Notes: generated by a model from the sequence alone, not told the origin. A DNA stretch of 5,863 nucleotides from Pelotomaculum sp. UBA3103 (GCA_002365855.1 DFAP01000006.1:1-5863); one strand, 5' to 3'; positions 1 through 5,287 are shown, counted from the stretch's first letter. Program-made: numbers and translations.

Positions 1-1
1 T

Positions 2-249
2 TCTATTAAGGGGCTAAATAGCGCTTGCAAGCGGGATGGGCCTATTTGGCTATAAAGTCAGGAGCTCCTGTGCTTCCTGTTGCGATCCGGGGAAGCAGCA
101 ATGCGTTACCCCCCGGTGCACGTATTCCGCGCAGAGGCAGGATAACGGTTATTATCGGTAAACCGCAAAACTGTCCACTGGAGTTGCGCCCTCGGCGAAA
201 AACAATGGCTGCAGCCAATTCCCGGTTGGCAGAGGAACTGAAATACTAG
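2..249 (+). pseudogene. plsC: 3' part of PlsC-like 1-acyl-sn-glycerol-3-phosphate acyltransferase, frame broken
   Basis: PlsC-type acyltransferases acylate lysophosphatidic acid to phosphatidic acid at the inner membrane face. The block from 40 to 249 reads WAYLAIKSGAPVLPVAIRGS, which matches the late conserved PlsC block (xAxLAxKxGxPVxPVAIxG), followed by a short tail ending in TAG. That frame has stops at 7 and 19. The frame one base to the right reads SIKGLNSACKR from position 2, which fits the segment normally found just before that block (after EGTRS, ending FKxG). Adding one G to the run at 33-35 joins the two into CKRGWAYLA. I therefore read this as one gene with a single-base deletion, or a sequencing error. 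A TTG at 25 could start only a fragment lacking the catalytic HX4D and EGTR motifs. The 5' end lies outside the window. The patatin gene follows after 29 nt, probably in the same operon. Confidence 0.75.
33..36 (+). other. Probable one-base frameshift in plsC (short G run)
   Basis: The PlsC homology moves from the frame starting at position 2 to the frame starting at position 1 around GGG at 33-35. One extra G restores a continuous and family-typical reading (K-R-G-W-A-Y). Whether the base is really missing in the genome or only in the assembly cannot be decided from the sequence. Confidence 0.6.
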
Positions 250-278
250 ATCTTGAGGTAGTGGAGGCTGTTTATCCA

Positions 279-1199
279 ATGAAGAGCATTGGTGGGTTAA
301 GGTCACGACCATTTGTGGGATTGGCCCTGGGAGGTGGAGGTGCCCGCGGCTATGCTCATTTGGGCGTGTTAAAAGCCCTGTGCGAGGCGGGTATCCCGGT
401 GGATGTAATTGCAGGAACCAGTATAGGCGCAGTGGTCGGGGCAGTTTATGCCGCCGGGCATAAAGTGGAAGAAATGCAGGAAATAGCTCAAAGTACAAAC
501 GTATTTAAAATATTATTGACTGATCTTACTTATCCCCGCCGTGGTCTCGTGTCCGGCTGCCATCTGGAAAATTTTTTCGCTGACCTGACCGGTTATAAAA
601 ATTTTCATGATCTGGAAGTTGACTTGGTAGTAATTGCAGCTGATATTATTAACCAGGATGAGGTGCGCTTAAACGCGGGGCCGGTAGCCAGAGCAGTACG
701 GGCGAGCACAGCTCTGCCGGGTATTTTTTGTCCGGTACGCATAGACAACCGCATCCTGGTAGACGGCTCCCTGGTTGCCCCTGTACCTACAGCAGCTGTA
801 ATGGAAATGAATCCTCTCGTGTTGATAGCGGTCGATGTCAGTTCGCTGGTGGATAACGCCGGACTATTATTAAAGGCCGGGAAATGGTTTAGATACAAGG
901 CACCGGGCCTGGCGACCCAAAACAACTTGTGGCAATCATTAAGCCGGGCGGTCCCTGAAAGCCTGGCCCTGGTTAACCGGTCACTGGAGCTTTGTTCCAA
1001 AAGCAATTCCGGCCGGGAGTGGCCGGTCCCCGGGGGAGGGGTTACCATAGTGGTGAAACCGGCGGTACAAGAAGTGAATGGTACGAATTCCACCAGGCCT
1101 CAAAATGCATCAAGGCAGGAGAAATTGCAGGCACTAAGGCTGCCGAGTATATTGCCTCACTTTACGAATCAAACATGTTCACCGGCGAGCGGGCTTTAG
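279..1199 (+). CDS. Patatin-like phospholipase (RssA-type serine lipid hydrolase), C-terminus frameshifted
   Basis: This is a cytoplasmic or membrane-associated patatin-fold acyl hydrolase. It probably cleaves phospholipids or lysophospholipids with a Ser-Asp dyad. Counting from the ATG at 279, the oxyanion glycine loop GGGGARG is at residues 18-24, the nucleophile elbow GTSIG has Ser48, the RASTALPGIF helix precedes the active-site loop, and the dyad Asp162 lies in VDGS. The ATG at 279 is preferred because GGAGG at 263-267 sits 11 nt upstream; the GTG at 261 has its GAGG too close. The catalytic core is intact. At about 1075 the family-like C-terminus leaves this frame, so the last 40 or so residues up to 1199 are probably out of frame. 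Adding one base there would give a protein of about 319 residues ending at 1237, a normal family length. It follows plsC closely, suggesting a phospholipid synthesis and turnover operon. Confidence 0.88.
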   Translation: MKSIGGLRSRPFVGLALGGGGARGYAHLGVLKALCEAGIPVDVIAGTSIGAVVGAVYAAGHKVEEMQEIAQSTNVFKILLTDLTYPRRGLVSGCHLENFFADLTGYKNFHDLEVDLVVIAADIINQDEVRLNAGPVARAVRASTALPGIFCPVRIDNRILVDGSLVAPVPTAAVMEMNPLVLIAVDVSSLVDNAGLLLKAGKWFRYKAPGLATQNNLWQSLSRAVPESLALVNRSLELCSKSNSGREWPVPGGGVTIVVKPAVQEVNGTNSTRPQNASRQEKLQALRLPSILPHFTNQTCSPASGL

Positions 1200-1237
1200 A
1201 TTCCGCGTTTTCACCTCGGAAGATATCAATAAACTGA
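1076..1237 (+). other. Displaced C-terminal segment of the patatin gene
   Basis: In the frame starting at 1076 the sequence reads EWYEFHQASKCIKAGEIAG and then TKAAEYIASLYESN. This matches the usual end of RssA-like patatins (W-x-x-F-x-x-A, then I-x-A-G-e-x-A-a). The upstream frame gives VKPAVQEV immediately before it. One extra G in GTGAATGG at 1074-1081 joins them as VQEVEWYEF. The segment ends at TGA 1235-1237. No plausible start codon with a ribosome binding site serves it, so it is part of the patatin gene and not a separate gene. Confidence 0.75.
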
Positions 1238-1281
1238 AAAACTTTTTGTTTCGGCGGTGACATCGAAAGGGGGTGAGACAG

Positions 1282-1572
1282 ATGCTGCAGATAGCGGAGA
1301 AAACCTTTTTCGTCGGTCTCGGAACCCTCTCGCTTGCCAGGAAAAAGGTTAACAAGGTTATCGACGAGCTGGCGAAGAAAGGCGAGACCACCAGCAATGA
1401 AGTGAGACAGCTTGTCCGGAAGTTGGAAGATACGGGGAAGACCGAGAAAGAATCCCTGCGCGCAGCGATCGGTCTGAAGTGCTGCGCTTCGGGGCAGCCA
1501 GGGCCGGTTACCAGGCAGGACTTTGAAAGGTTGGAACAAAAACTTGATGAATTAAGAGAAAAGCTAAGTTAA
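1282..1572 (+). CDS. Small phasin-like helical protein (polyhydroxyalkanoate synthesis regulator phasin family, COG3937-like)
   Basis: This 96-residue, highly charged, all-helical protein starts at ATG 1282. The start is chosen because a strong AAAGGGGGTGA site (1266-1276) ends 5 nt upstream; the GTG at 1273 lies inside that site. The N-terminal helix (FFVGLGTLSLARKKVNKVIDEL) and the K-K-G-E-x-x-x-x-E-x-x-x-L-V motif match small proteins annotated as PHA-synthesis-regulator phasins. The C-terminal FERLEQKLDELREKL has leucines at heptad spacing and probably forms a coiled coil. A CC pair lies in the linker at about residues 66-67. Many Clostridia carry such proteins without any PHA synthase, and none is seen here, so a PHA role is not supported. 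A role at membranes or lipid surfaces is only suggested by the neighbours. It lies about 45 nt after the restored patatin stop. Confidence 0.75.
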   Translation: MLQIAEKTFFVGLGTLSLARKKVNKVIDELAKKGETTSNEVRQLVRKLEDTGKTEKESLRAAIGLKCCASGQPGPVTRQDFERLEQKLDELREKLS

Positions 1573-1582
1573 CCGGTTTATG

Positions 1583-1620
1583 GAAGGGTTCGGGGAACAA
1601 GGCAGTTTTCCGTACCCTTC
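1583..1620 (+). terminator. Strong hairpin, probable intrinsic terminator after the phasin-like gene
   Basis: The left arm 1583-1598 (GAAGGGTTCGGGGAAC) and right arm 1605-1620 (GTTTTCCGTACCCTTC) can pair along all 16 positions, with one T-T mismatch and two G-T pairs, around a 6-nt loop. It starts 10 nt after the stop codon at 1572. The following T tract is weak (only CTTTTCT at 1624-1630), so termination may be partial. If it works, the ABC1 gene at 1693 needs its own promoter or depends on read-through. Confidence 0.6.
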
Positions 1621-1692
1621 GTACTTTTCTACTCCTCCCACTAAAGAAAGTGTTGCCGGGGCAAGATTGAATAGGAAAAGGATGATGCTGAT

Positions 1693-3360
1693 ATGCGGCT
1701 GCGCAGGCGGCACAAACATTTGAAGCGCTACCGGGAGATTGCAAATATTTTACTAAAACACGGCTTCGGGTACATTTTACACCAGCTGGGGCTGGCAGAA
1801 TTTCTATCCATTCCCCGGAAAGTGCTATTCAAAAAGGAGTGCGGGATAGAGCAATTTTCCATGGCCCAAAGGGTGCGATTGGTTCTTGAAGAACTGGGGC
1901 CGACCTTTATTAAAGTGGGCCAAATTATGAGTACCCGGCCGGACCTGCTTCCCCCGGATTATATAAGTGAATTGGAGAAACTTCAGGACAGGGTGTCGGC
2001 TTTCGAATTTGATGCGGTCAAACAACAGATTGAAAGGGAATTAGGCCAACCTTTAAAGGAACTGTTTGCCGAGTTTAACCCCAAACCGCTGGCCGCCGCT
2101 TCTATCGGCCAGGTGCACCGGGCCGTGCTGCCCGGCGGCCAAGAGGTAGTTGTTAAAGTCCAGCGCCCGGACATTGAACAAATCATCGAAACTGATCTTG
2201 AGATAATGTATGATGTAGCGCGCTTTCTCGAGAATCGTTCGACCTGGGCGGAGATGTACAGCTTTGTTGAAATGGTGGCCGAGTTTGACCGGACCCTTCA
2301 CGAAGAGCTGGATTATAACGCCGAGGGCCGCAACGCCGATATTTTCAGAAAGAATTTTGCCGGCGATCCCGGTGTGCTCATTCCTATGATCTACTGGGAG
2401 TACTCCACCAGGAAAATTTTGACCATGGAATATGTGAAAGGGGTTAAGCTGAATAACTTACTCGCAATTGAGCGCCTTGGTTTGAACCGGTCGGCTTTGG
2501 CCAGGAAAGTGAGTCAGGCAATATTCAAACAGATTTTAATAGACGGCTTCTTTCATGGCGACCCGCACCCCGGAAACCTGGCGGCCCTCCCGGGGGAAAG
2601 AATTGTTTTTATGGATTTCGGCATGGTGGGCTACCTTGTCGAAGAAACCAAAAGTAAAATTGGCAACCTAATGATAGCCCTGGTAAGCAAGAGCGCCGGC
2701 ACGGTAATGAAGGCGGTTTTGGACCTTGGGGTGGTTCCAAAAAATGTTGACAAAAAGCTTCTGCGCCGGGATATCGATTTGCTGCAGAGAAAGTATTATG
2801 AGATCCCCTTAAGTCAGATTAGCCTGAGTGAAGCCTTAAATGACATTATGGGCGTTGCCTTTAAATATCACATCCGAATGCCAACGGAGTTTGCCCTGCT
2901 GGTGAAGGCGCTGTTGACCCTGGAAGGGGTAGCCAGAGAACTGGATCCGGAGTTGAGCATAGTTAAAGTAGCCGAACCTTTCGGTAAAAGGTTGCTTATG
3001 GAAAGGTTATCACTCCAAACACTGGCTAAAACTGCCGTAAAAAACCTCCGGGAATTTGGTGATATTCTTTTTCTTTTACCGAAACAGGTTAGTGATATGC
3101 TGGATCTGGTTGCGGAGGGTGAGTTAAAACTAAAACACCAGTTCCCCCAGGTTGATGAAGTTTTGGCCAGGGTAAACATAATGACAAACCGGCTGGCCTT
3201 TAGTATCGTGATAACCGGTTTGATTATCGGTTCTGCTTTTCTTGCCCGGAAGGGAAGTGTCCTTTTAGGGCAAGTGCCGGTAGCAGAGATGGGATTTTTG
3301 GTGACCGGGGTGATGGGTTTTTGGTTTTTGGTTTCAATCCTGCGCTCGGGTGGTTTTTAA
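1693..3360 (+). CDS. ABC1/UbiB (AarF/COQ8/ADCK) family protein-kinase-like protein
   Basis: This complete 555-residue protein has the full ABC1 motif set: the family-specific KxGQ helix (KVGQ, residues 74-77), the alanine-rich nucleotide loop AAASIGQVH (134-142) in place of a kinase glycine loop, the ATP-contacting Lys155 in VVVKVQRP, the EELDY motif (204-208), the catalytic-loop HGDPHPGN (288-295) and the metal-binding DFG (308-310). Two hydrophobic stretches near the C-terminus (about 501-519 and 533-551) look like a membrane hairpin. Family members in proteobacteria, yeast and humans support ubiquinone synthesis; they act as atypical kinases or ATPases tied to isoprenoid lipid handling. 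In a menaquinone-using Clostridia-type host the exact role is open, and I infer isoprenoid or quinone lipid homeostasis at the membrane. The start at ATG 1693 has a GGAAAAGGA ribosome binding site about 9 nt upstream. The ATGs at 1682 and 1685 are out of frame. Confidence 0.93.
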   Translation: MRLRRRHKHLKRYREIANILLKHGFGYILHQLGLAEFLSIPRKVLFKKECGIEQFSMAQRVRLVLEELGPTFIKVGQIMSTRPDLLPPDYISELEKLQDRVSAFEFDAVKQQIERELGQPLKELFAEFNPKPLAAASIGQVHRAVLPGGQEVVVKVQRPDIEQIIETDLEIMYDVARFLENRSTWAEMYSFVEMVAEFDRTLHEELDYNAEGRNADIFRKNFAGDPGVLIPMIYWEYSTRKILTMEYVKGVKLNNLLAIERLGLNRSALARKVSQAIFKQILIDGFFHGDPHPGNLAALPGERIVFMDFGMVGYLVEETKSKIGNLMIALVSKSAGTVMKAVLDLGVVPKNVDKKLLRRDIDLLQRKYYEIPLSQISLSEALNDIMGVAFKYHIRMPTEFALLVKALLTLEGVARELDPELSIVKVAEPFGKRLLMERLSLQTLAKTAVKNLREFGDILFLLPKQVSDMLDLVAEGELKLKHQFPQVDEVLARVNIMTNRLAFSIVITGLIIGSAFLARKGSVLLGQVPVAEMGFLVTGVMGFWFLVSILRSGGF

Positions 3361-3524
3361 GTTAATTCACGTGCATTAAACAAAAGCCTAAAGCACAACA
3401 ATATCGCAATCGCTCGTAAAAACAAGGATTTCGGGGTTAAAATCAGAATTGAAGTAATAAGTGATTTGGCCGCCCGGGCCGAACAATAACTTTTTAGGAT
3501 CCGGTCAAGGCAGGAGGTTTTAGT
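3361..3524 (+). other. Intergenic gap upstream of the TetR gene
   Basis: This 164-nt gap holds no clear gene, no convincing -35/-10 pair and no terminator hairpin that I can see. The frame of the ABC1 gene stays open after its TAA until another TAA at 3487-3489, but it has no ATG or GTG start. The only strong signal is the AGGAGG ribosome binding site of the TetR gene at the right end. The promoter for that gene presumably lies here. Confidence 0.5.
3511..3517 (+). promoter_or_regulatory. Ribosome binding site of the TetR-family gene
   Basis: CAGGAGG lies 7 nt before ATG 3525. It is a near-complete complement of the 16S rRNA 3' end and fixes the start codon. Confidence 0.8.
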
Positions 3525-4118
3525 ATGGCCAGAAAACGCCGTAAAAAACTACCTATTTTCGAAGCAGCCATGACAGTTTTTTCGGAAAAAGGCTTCGAGA
3601 AGGCAACTGTGGATGAGATTGCTGAGCGAGCCGGCATTGCCAAGGGGACAATTTATTATAATTACGGAAGCAAAAAGAACTTATTTCTTTCACTACTCGA
3701 AGAAGGCATTGAACGGCTTGAAACCGCAGCTAAAAAAGAAATTGCCAGGAGGAACAATATTCGGACCAAATTAGAAGCTTTAATCACCGTACAGTTGCAA
3801 TTCTTCGAGGATCACAAGAATTATTGCAAGGTGCTGTTAAGTGAAGTTTGGGGCCGGGACACACCATGGGAAGAAAAAGCTGAACGAATCCGGTCGGGCT
3901 ACCTTTCTATGATCAGGGATCTAATCGAGGTCGGGAAGGCGGAAGGGTTGATTAAGAAAAGGCTGGATGCCGGGACAACAGCTTCCGCATTGTTCGGCAT
4001 GATAAGCATTGCCGCTCTGGACCGGTTTTTGTTCGAAAAAGAATATTCGTATGAGGACATTCTAAATACTCTAAGAAGCTTTTTTTTTACAGGTGTCGAA
4101 GATAAAAGGAGAACGTAA
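3525..4118 (+). CDS. TetR/AcrR-family transcriptional regulator
   Basis: This complete 197-residue one-component repressor has the classic TetR N-terminal DNA-binding domain: a basic start (MARKRRKK), helix 1 with AAMTVFSEKGFEKAT, and the helix-turn-helix TVDEIAERAGIAKGTIYYNY at residues 28-47, followed by GSKKNLF. The remaining 140 or so residues are helical with no recognisable ligand signature and form the inducer-binding and dimerisation domain. Such proteins often control adjacent efflux pumps or fatty-acid and lipid enzymes. Here the downstream side is destroyed by mobile-element debris, so the target is unknown; the upstream ABC1 gene and self-regulation are the only visible candidates. 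A run of nine T (4080-4088) encodes FFF near the C-terminus. A short inverted repeat, ACGTAA / TTACGT, overlaps the stop codon. Confidence 0.95.
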   Translation: MARKRRKKLPIFEAAMTVFSEKGFEKATVDEIAERAGIAKGTIYYNYGSKKNLFLSLLEEGIERLETAAKKEIARRNNIRTKLEALITVQLQFFEDHKNYCKVLLSEVWGRDTPWEEKAERIRSGYLSMIRDLIEVGKAEGLIKKRLDAGTTASALFGMISIAALDRFLFEKEYSYEDILNTLRSFFFTGVEDKRRT

Positions 4119-4128
4119 GAATTTACGT
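4113..4128 (+). repeat. Short hairpin over the TetR stop codon, next to the group II intron fragment
   Basis: ACGTAA (4113-4118) and TTACGT (4123-4128) form a perfect 6-bp stem with a 4-nt loop. The intron-like sequence begins 3 nt later (GTGCG at 4132). Some bacterial group II introns insert next to stem-loops, so this may be the insertion target; it may also be chance. Confidence 0.35.
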
Positions 4129-4131
4129 GTA

Positions 4132-4342
4132 GTGCGGCCGTGCAAGGTCGTTAATTCTAGTGGGTGAAAGCCCCACCAGGGTAATGCCTAACCAGCAGCC
4201 CTGTAGCCAGTTCTTGGAGACGTTCAGGCAACTTAGGAAATATCAAGATGCTGCATGAATCCCTAATGAAGATGGCATATAAACCACAAGCAGTAAGGCG
4301 CGTATACATTCCTAAACCAGGTAGTAATAAGAAACGACCTCT
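4132..4342 (+). mobile_element. 5' fragment of a group II intron joined to a reverse-transcriptase fragment
   Basis: GTGCG at 4132 matches the bacterial group II intron 5' consensus (GUGYG). The next 70 nt fold into hairpins expected of domain I: CGGCC/GGTCG, a GGGT-GAAA-GCCC stem with a GNRA tetraloop around 4161-4172, and CAGGG/CCCTG. Only about 110 nt separate this from an open frame at 4248 reading YKPQAVRRVYIPKPGSNKKR. That is the first reverse-transcriptase block of group II intron maturases (normally followed by PLGIP and DKxVQ). A full intron has several hundred nt of ribozyme before its reverse transcriptase, so an internal deletion joined the two parts. Homology stops after KKRPL at about 4342. 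The fragment lacks the YADD catalytic block and cannot be active. Confidence 0.72.
4248..4342 (+). pseudogene. ltrA: Group II intron reverse transcriptase/maturase, N-terminal fragment
   Basis: The frame from ATG 4248 (LHESLMKMAYKPQAVRRVY, then IPKPGSNKKRPL) is the beginning of a group II intron-encoded reverse transcriptase. After about residue 32 the translation no longer resembles the family, although the frame stays open to 4493 through unrelated sequence and across the IS1634-type fragment on the other strand. No ribosome binding site is evident. It is a remnant with no catalytic or maturase domain. Confidence 0.7.
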
Positions 4343-4421
4343 AGCCAGACTTTACGAAATAATTGACAAAAAATCGTACAACTCCTTATTTACAAGGGCT
4401 CCGGCTAGCTCATTGTATTGC
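4343..4421. other. Unassigned junction sequence
   Basis: This stretch of about 80 nt lies between the end of recognisable reverse-transcriptase homology and the stop codon of the IS1634-type fragment. It should hold the right end of that insertion sequence if it is still present, but I could not identify a terminal inverted repeat or target duplication. Confidence 0.3.
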
Positions 4422-4736
4422 CTAAACGAATTTATATTCACCCAAGTTCAAAACATCAAACATCCTTTGCTGCACATCATCCATCTCGGTTAAAGTAAGG
4501 CATTGACGCTGCTTTTTACCCTTGCGGGATTGACCGTAAACAGTAAGCACTTCCTGGATACCGGACAGTTTTTCCAGCATGCATGGGATACTTAACTCAA
4601 TACCATTGCGATATAACTCCCGTTTAAGCAGCGAACACAGCATCATAGCCAACACACAATAAAAAGAATGTACAGTAATCTTCTGGTCAGTCCAGTGAAA
4701 TTGCGGGCTCCAGCTCAAAAAATGAGGGTCTTTCAT
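4422..4736 (-). pseudogene. IS1634/IS4-type transposase, C-terminal fragment
   Basis: The minus-strand frame reads PQFHWTDQKITVHSFYCVLA, followed by LCSLLKRELYRNGIELSI and, near the end, LTLTEMDDVQQRMFDVL. This is the characteristic C-terminal region of IS1634-type DDE transposases (HWTDQKIRVHxFxCVLAL, LLxRELxRKGIELS, LTLSEM). A full protein is roughly 450-570 residues; about 100 remain. An in-frame TGA lies directly before the ATG at 4736, and homology ends there, so the catalytic core is gone. On the other strand IS256-type coding begins at the same place, marking a recombination or insertion junction. Confidence 0.8.
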
Positions 4737-4738
4737 TC

Positions 4739-4942
4739 ATCGAGGGTTATCACCGGCAACTACGAAAGGTAACCAAAACTAAAACGGCATACCCGACCGA
4801 TGAAGCCCTAAAGAAAATTATTTACCTGGCTACTGTTGAAGCATCAAAGAAATGGACCATGCCGATTAAAGATTGGAAAAGCTGTATCTCACAGTTTGCC
4901 ATATATTTTGGTGATAGGTTAGAATCTGAGTTGGCCATATAA
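4739..4942 (+). pseudogene. IS256 (Mutator) family transposase, C-terminal fragment
   Basis: The plus-strand frame reads IEGYHRQLRKVTKTKTAYPT, then DEALKKIIYLATVEASKKWT and DWKSCISQFAIYFGDRLESE, ending with TAA at 4940-4942. This is the well-conserved IS256 C-terminus: the catalytic-glutamate helix (xIExxxRQLRKVTKTKxxFP), then the YLAT and KKWT blocks and the terminal FxxRL. About 67 of some 400 residues remain, and the two catalytic Asp are missing. The fragment starts abruptly at the end of the IS1634-type piece with no start codon. I did not recognise its right terminal repeat in the following sequence. Confidence 0.85.
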
Positions 4943-4976
4943 AAAAGATTGAGTTTATCGCTTTTGTTCTCCGCAA

Positions 4977-5026
4977 GGATAGCAGGTAAAGGATGAGGAG
5001 CAACCGTAAGGCTGCCCCTGCTATCC
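4977..5026. repeat. Inverted repeat 1 (perfect 10-bp stem)
   Basis: GGATAGCAGG (4977-4986) and CCTGCTATCC (5017-5026) are perfect reverse complements around a 30-nt loop. Inside, GCAACC (5000-5005) and GGCTGC (5010-5015) can pair with one mismatch around GTAA, a GNRA-type tetraloop if the plus strand is transcribed. No T tract follows, so it is not a typical terminator. Confidence 0.7.
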
Positions 5027-5036
5027 CCGGCAGAAC

Positions 5037-5087
5037 CCCACCAGGCGCTCAGGTTGCTCTCCAGCAGAGCCTTGTCCTCCTGGTGGG
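5037..5087. repeat. Inverted repeat 2 (perfect 9-bp stem)
   Basis: CCCACCAGG (5037-5045) and CCTGGTGGG (5079-5087) are perfect reverse complements around a 33-nt loop. Inside, GCTCT (5056-5060) and AGAGC (5066-5070) form a second nested stem. It starts 10 nt after inverted repeat 1 ends, and the two have a similar design: an outer stem of 9-10 bp with a smaller inner stem. No T tract follows. Confidence 0.7.
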
Positions 5088-5254
5088 TAAGAGCCATTTG
5101 TAGCTTAACCGTTTATAGCGGAACCAAACCATTGTCGAGTAGAAGTGCGCCTCTCTAACTTTAGGAGCAGGTTTGTTTTCACCGTTTCTCCCCGTTTCCT
5201 CTAGGAGTGCCACAATATTTGCTCCATGGCCAAATTGAACGCACAACCCTCACA

Positions 5255-5287
5255 GAACCGTGCTTGCGCTATTCACGCACACGGCTC
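5255..5287 (-). ncRNA. Group II intron domain V
   Basis: The minus strand starts GAGCCGTGTGCGT and ends GCGCAAGCACGGTTC. It folds as an 8-bp lower stem (GAGCCGTG/CACGGTTC), a two-nt AG bulge and an upper stem TGCGT/GCGCA. This is the signature catalytic domain of group II ribozymes, with the AGC triad at positions 2-4. The loop reads GAATA instead of the usual GNRA tetraloop. It lies 19 nt after the maturase stop codon, the normal place. Confidence 0.85.

Larger units (their letters stand above)
4943..5133. other. Unassigned stretch with two tandem hairpins
   Basis: About 190 nt between the IS256-type stop codon and the apparent 3' end of the minus-strand group II intron. I see no convincing gene: the minus-strand open frame over 4822-5097 runs antisense through the IS256 fragment and has no family resemblance. 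The dominant content is two tandem long inverted repeats, listed separately. The stretch may be the end of the IS256-type element, the flank of the intron, or part of an unrecognised structured element. Confidence 0.5.

Noticed and set aside
106..498. 130-codon open frame on the minus strand
   Set aside because: It runs antisense across the plsC end and the patatin glycine-rich loop; low-complexity translation, no ribosome binding site.
605..1093. 162-codon open frame on the minus strand
   Set aside because: It is antisense to the patatin gene, whose catalytic motifs are clear, and its translation has no recognisable family features.
1200..1260. Alternative frame reading FTSEDINKLKNFLFRR before the phasin-like gene
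   Set aside because: It has a protein-like look but no start codon with a ribosome binding site and no recognised family; a second shift in the patatin end cannot be shown.
1162..1539. 125-codon open frame on the minus strand
   Set aside because: It is antisense to the phasin-like gene, which has a strong ribosome binding site and family similarity.
1621..1692. Promoter for the ABC1 gene (TTGCCG as -35)
   Set aside because: No acceptable -10 hexamer lies at the right spacing; a promoter may exist but cannot be supported.
3460..3490. CCGCCCGGGCCG considered as a TetR operator
   Set aside because: Only the central CCCGGG is symmetric; the flanks do not form a 14-20 bp palindrome typical of TetR operators.
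4977..5026. Inverted repeat 1 considered as an IS256 terminator
   Set aside because: The loop is 30 nt and no T tract follows on either strand.
4977..5087. Tandem inverted repeats considered as integron attC sites or a CRISPR array
   Set aside because: The two stems have different sequences, there are no regular repeats with spacers, and the attC core motifs are not present.
4822..5097. 91-codon open frame on the minus strand across the tandem hairpins
   Set aside because: Half of it is antisense to the clear IS256 C-terminus and the rest covers inverted repeats; no family resemblance.
5049..5246. 65-codon open frame on the minus strand
   Set aside because: It lies in the group II intron 3' region after domain V and across the likely intron end; it is ribozyme or flank sequence read as protein.
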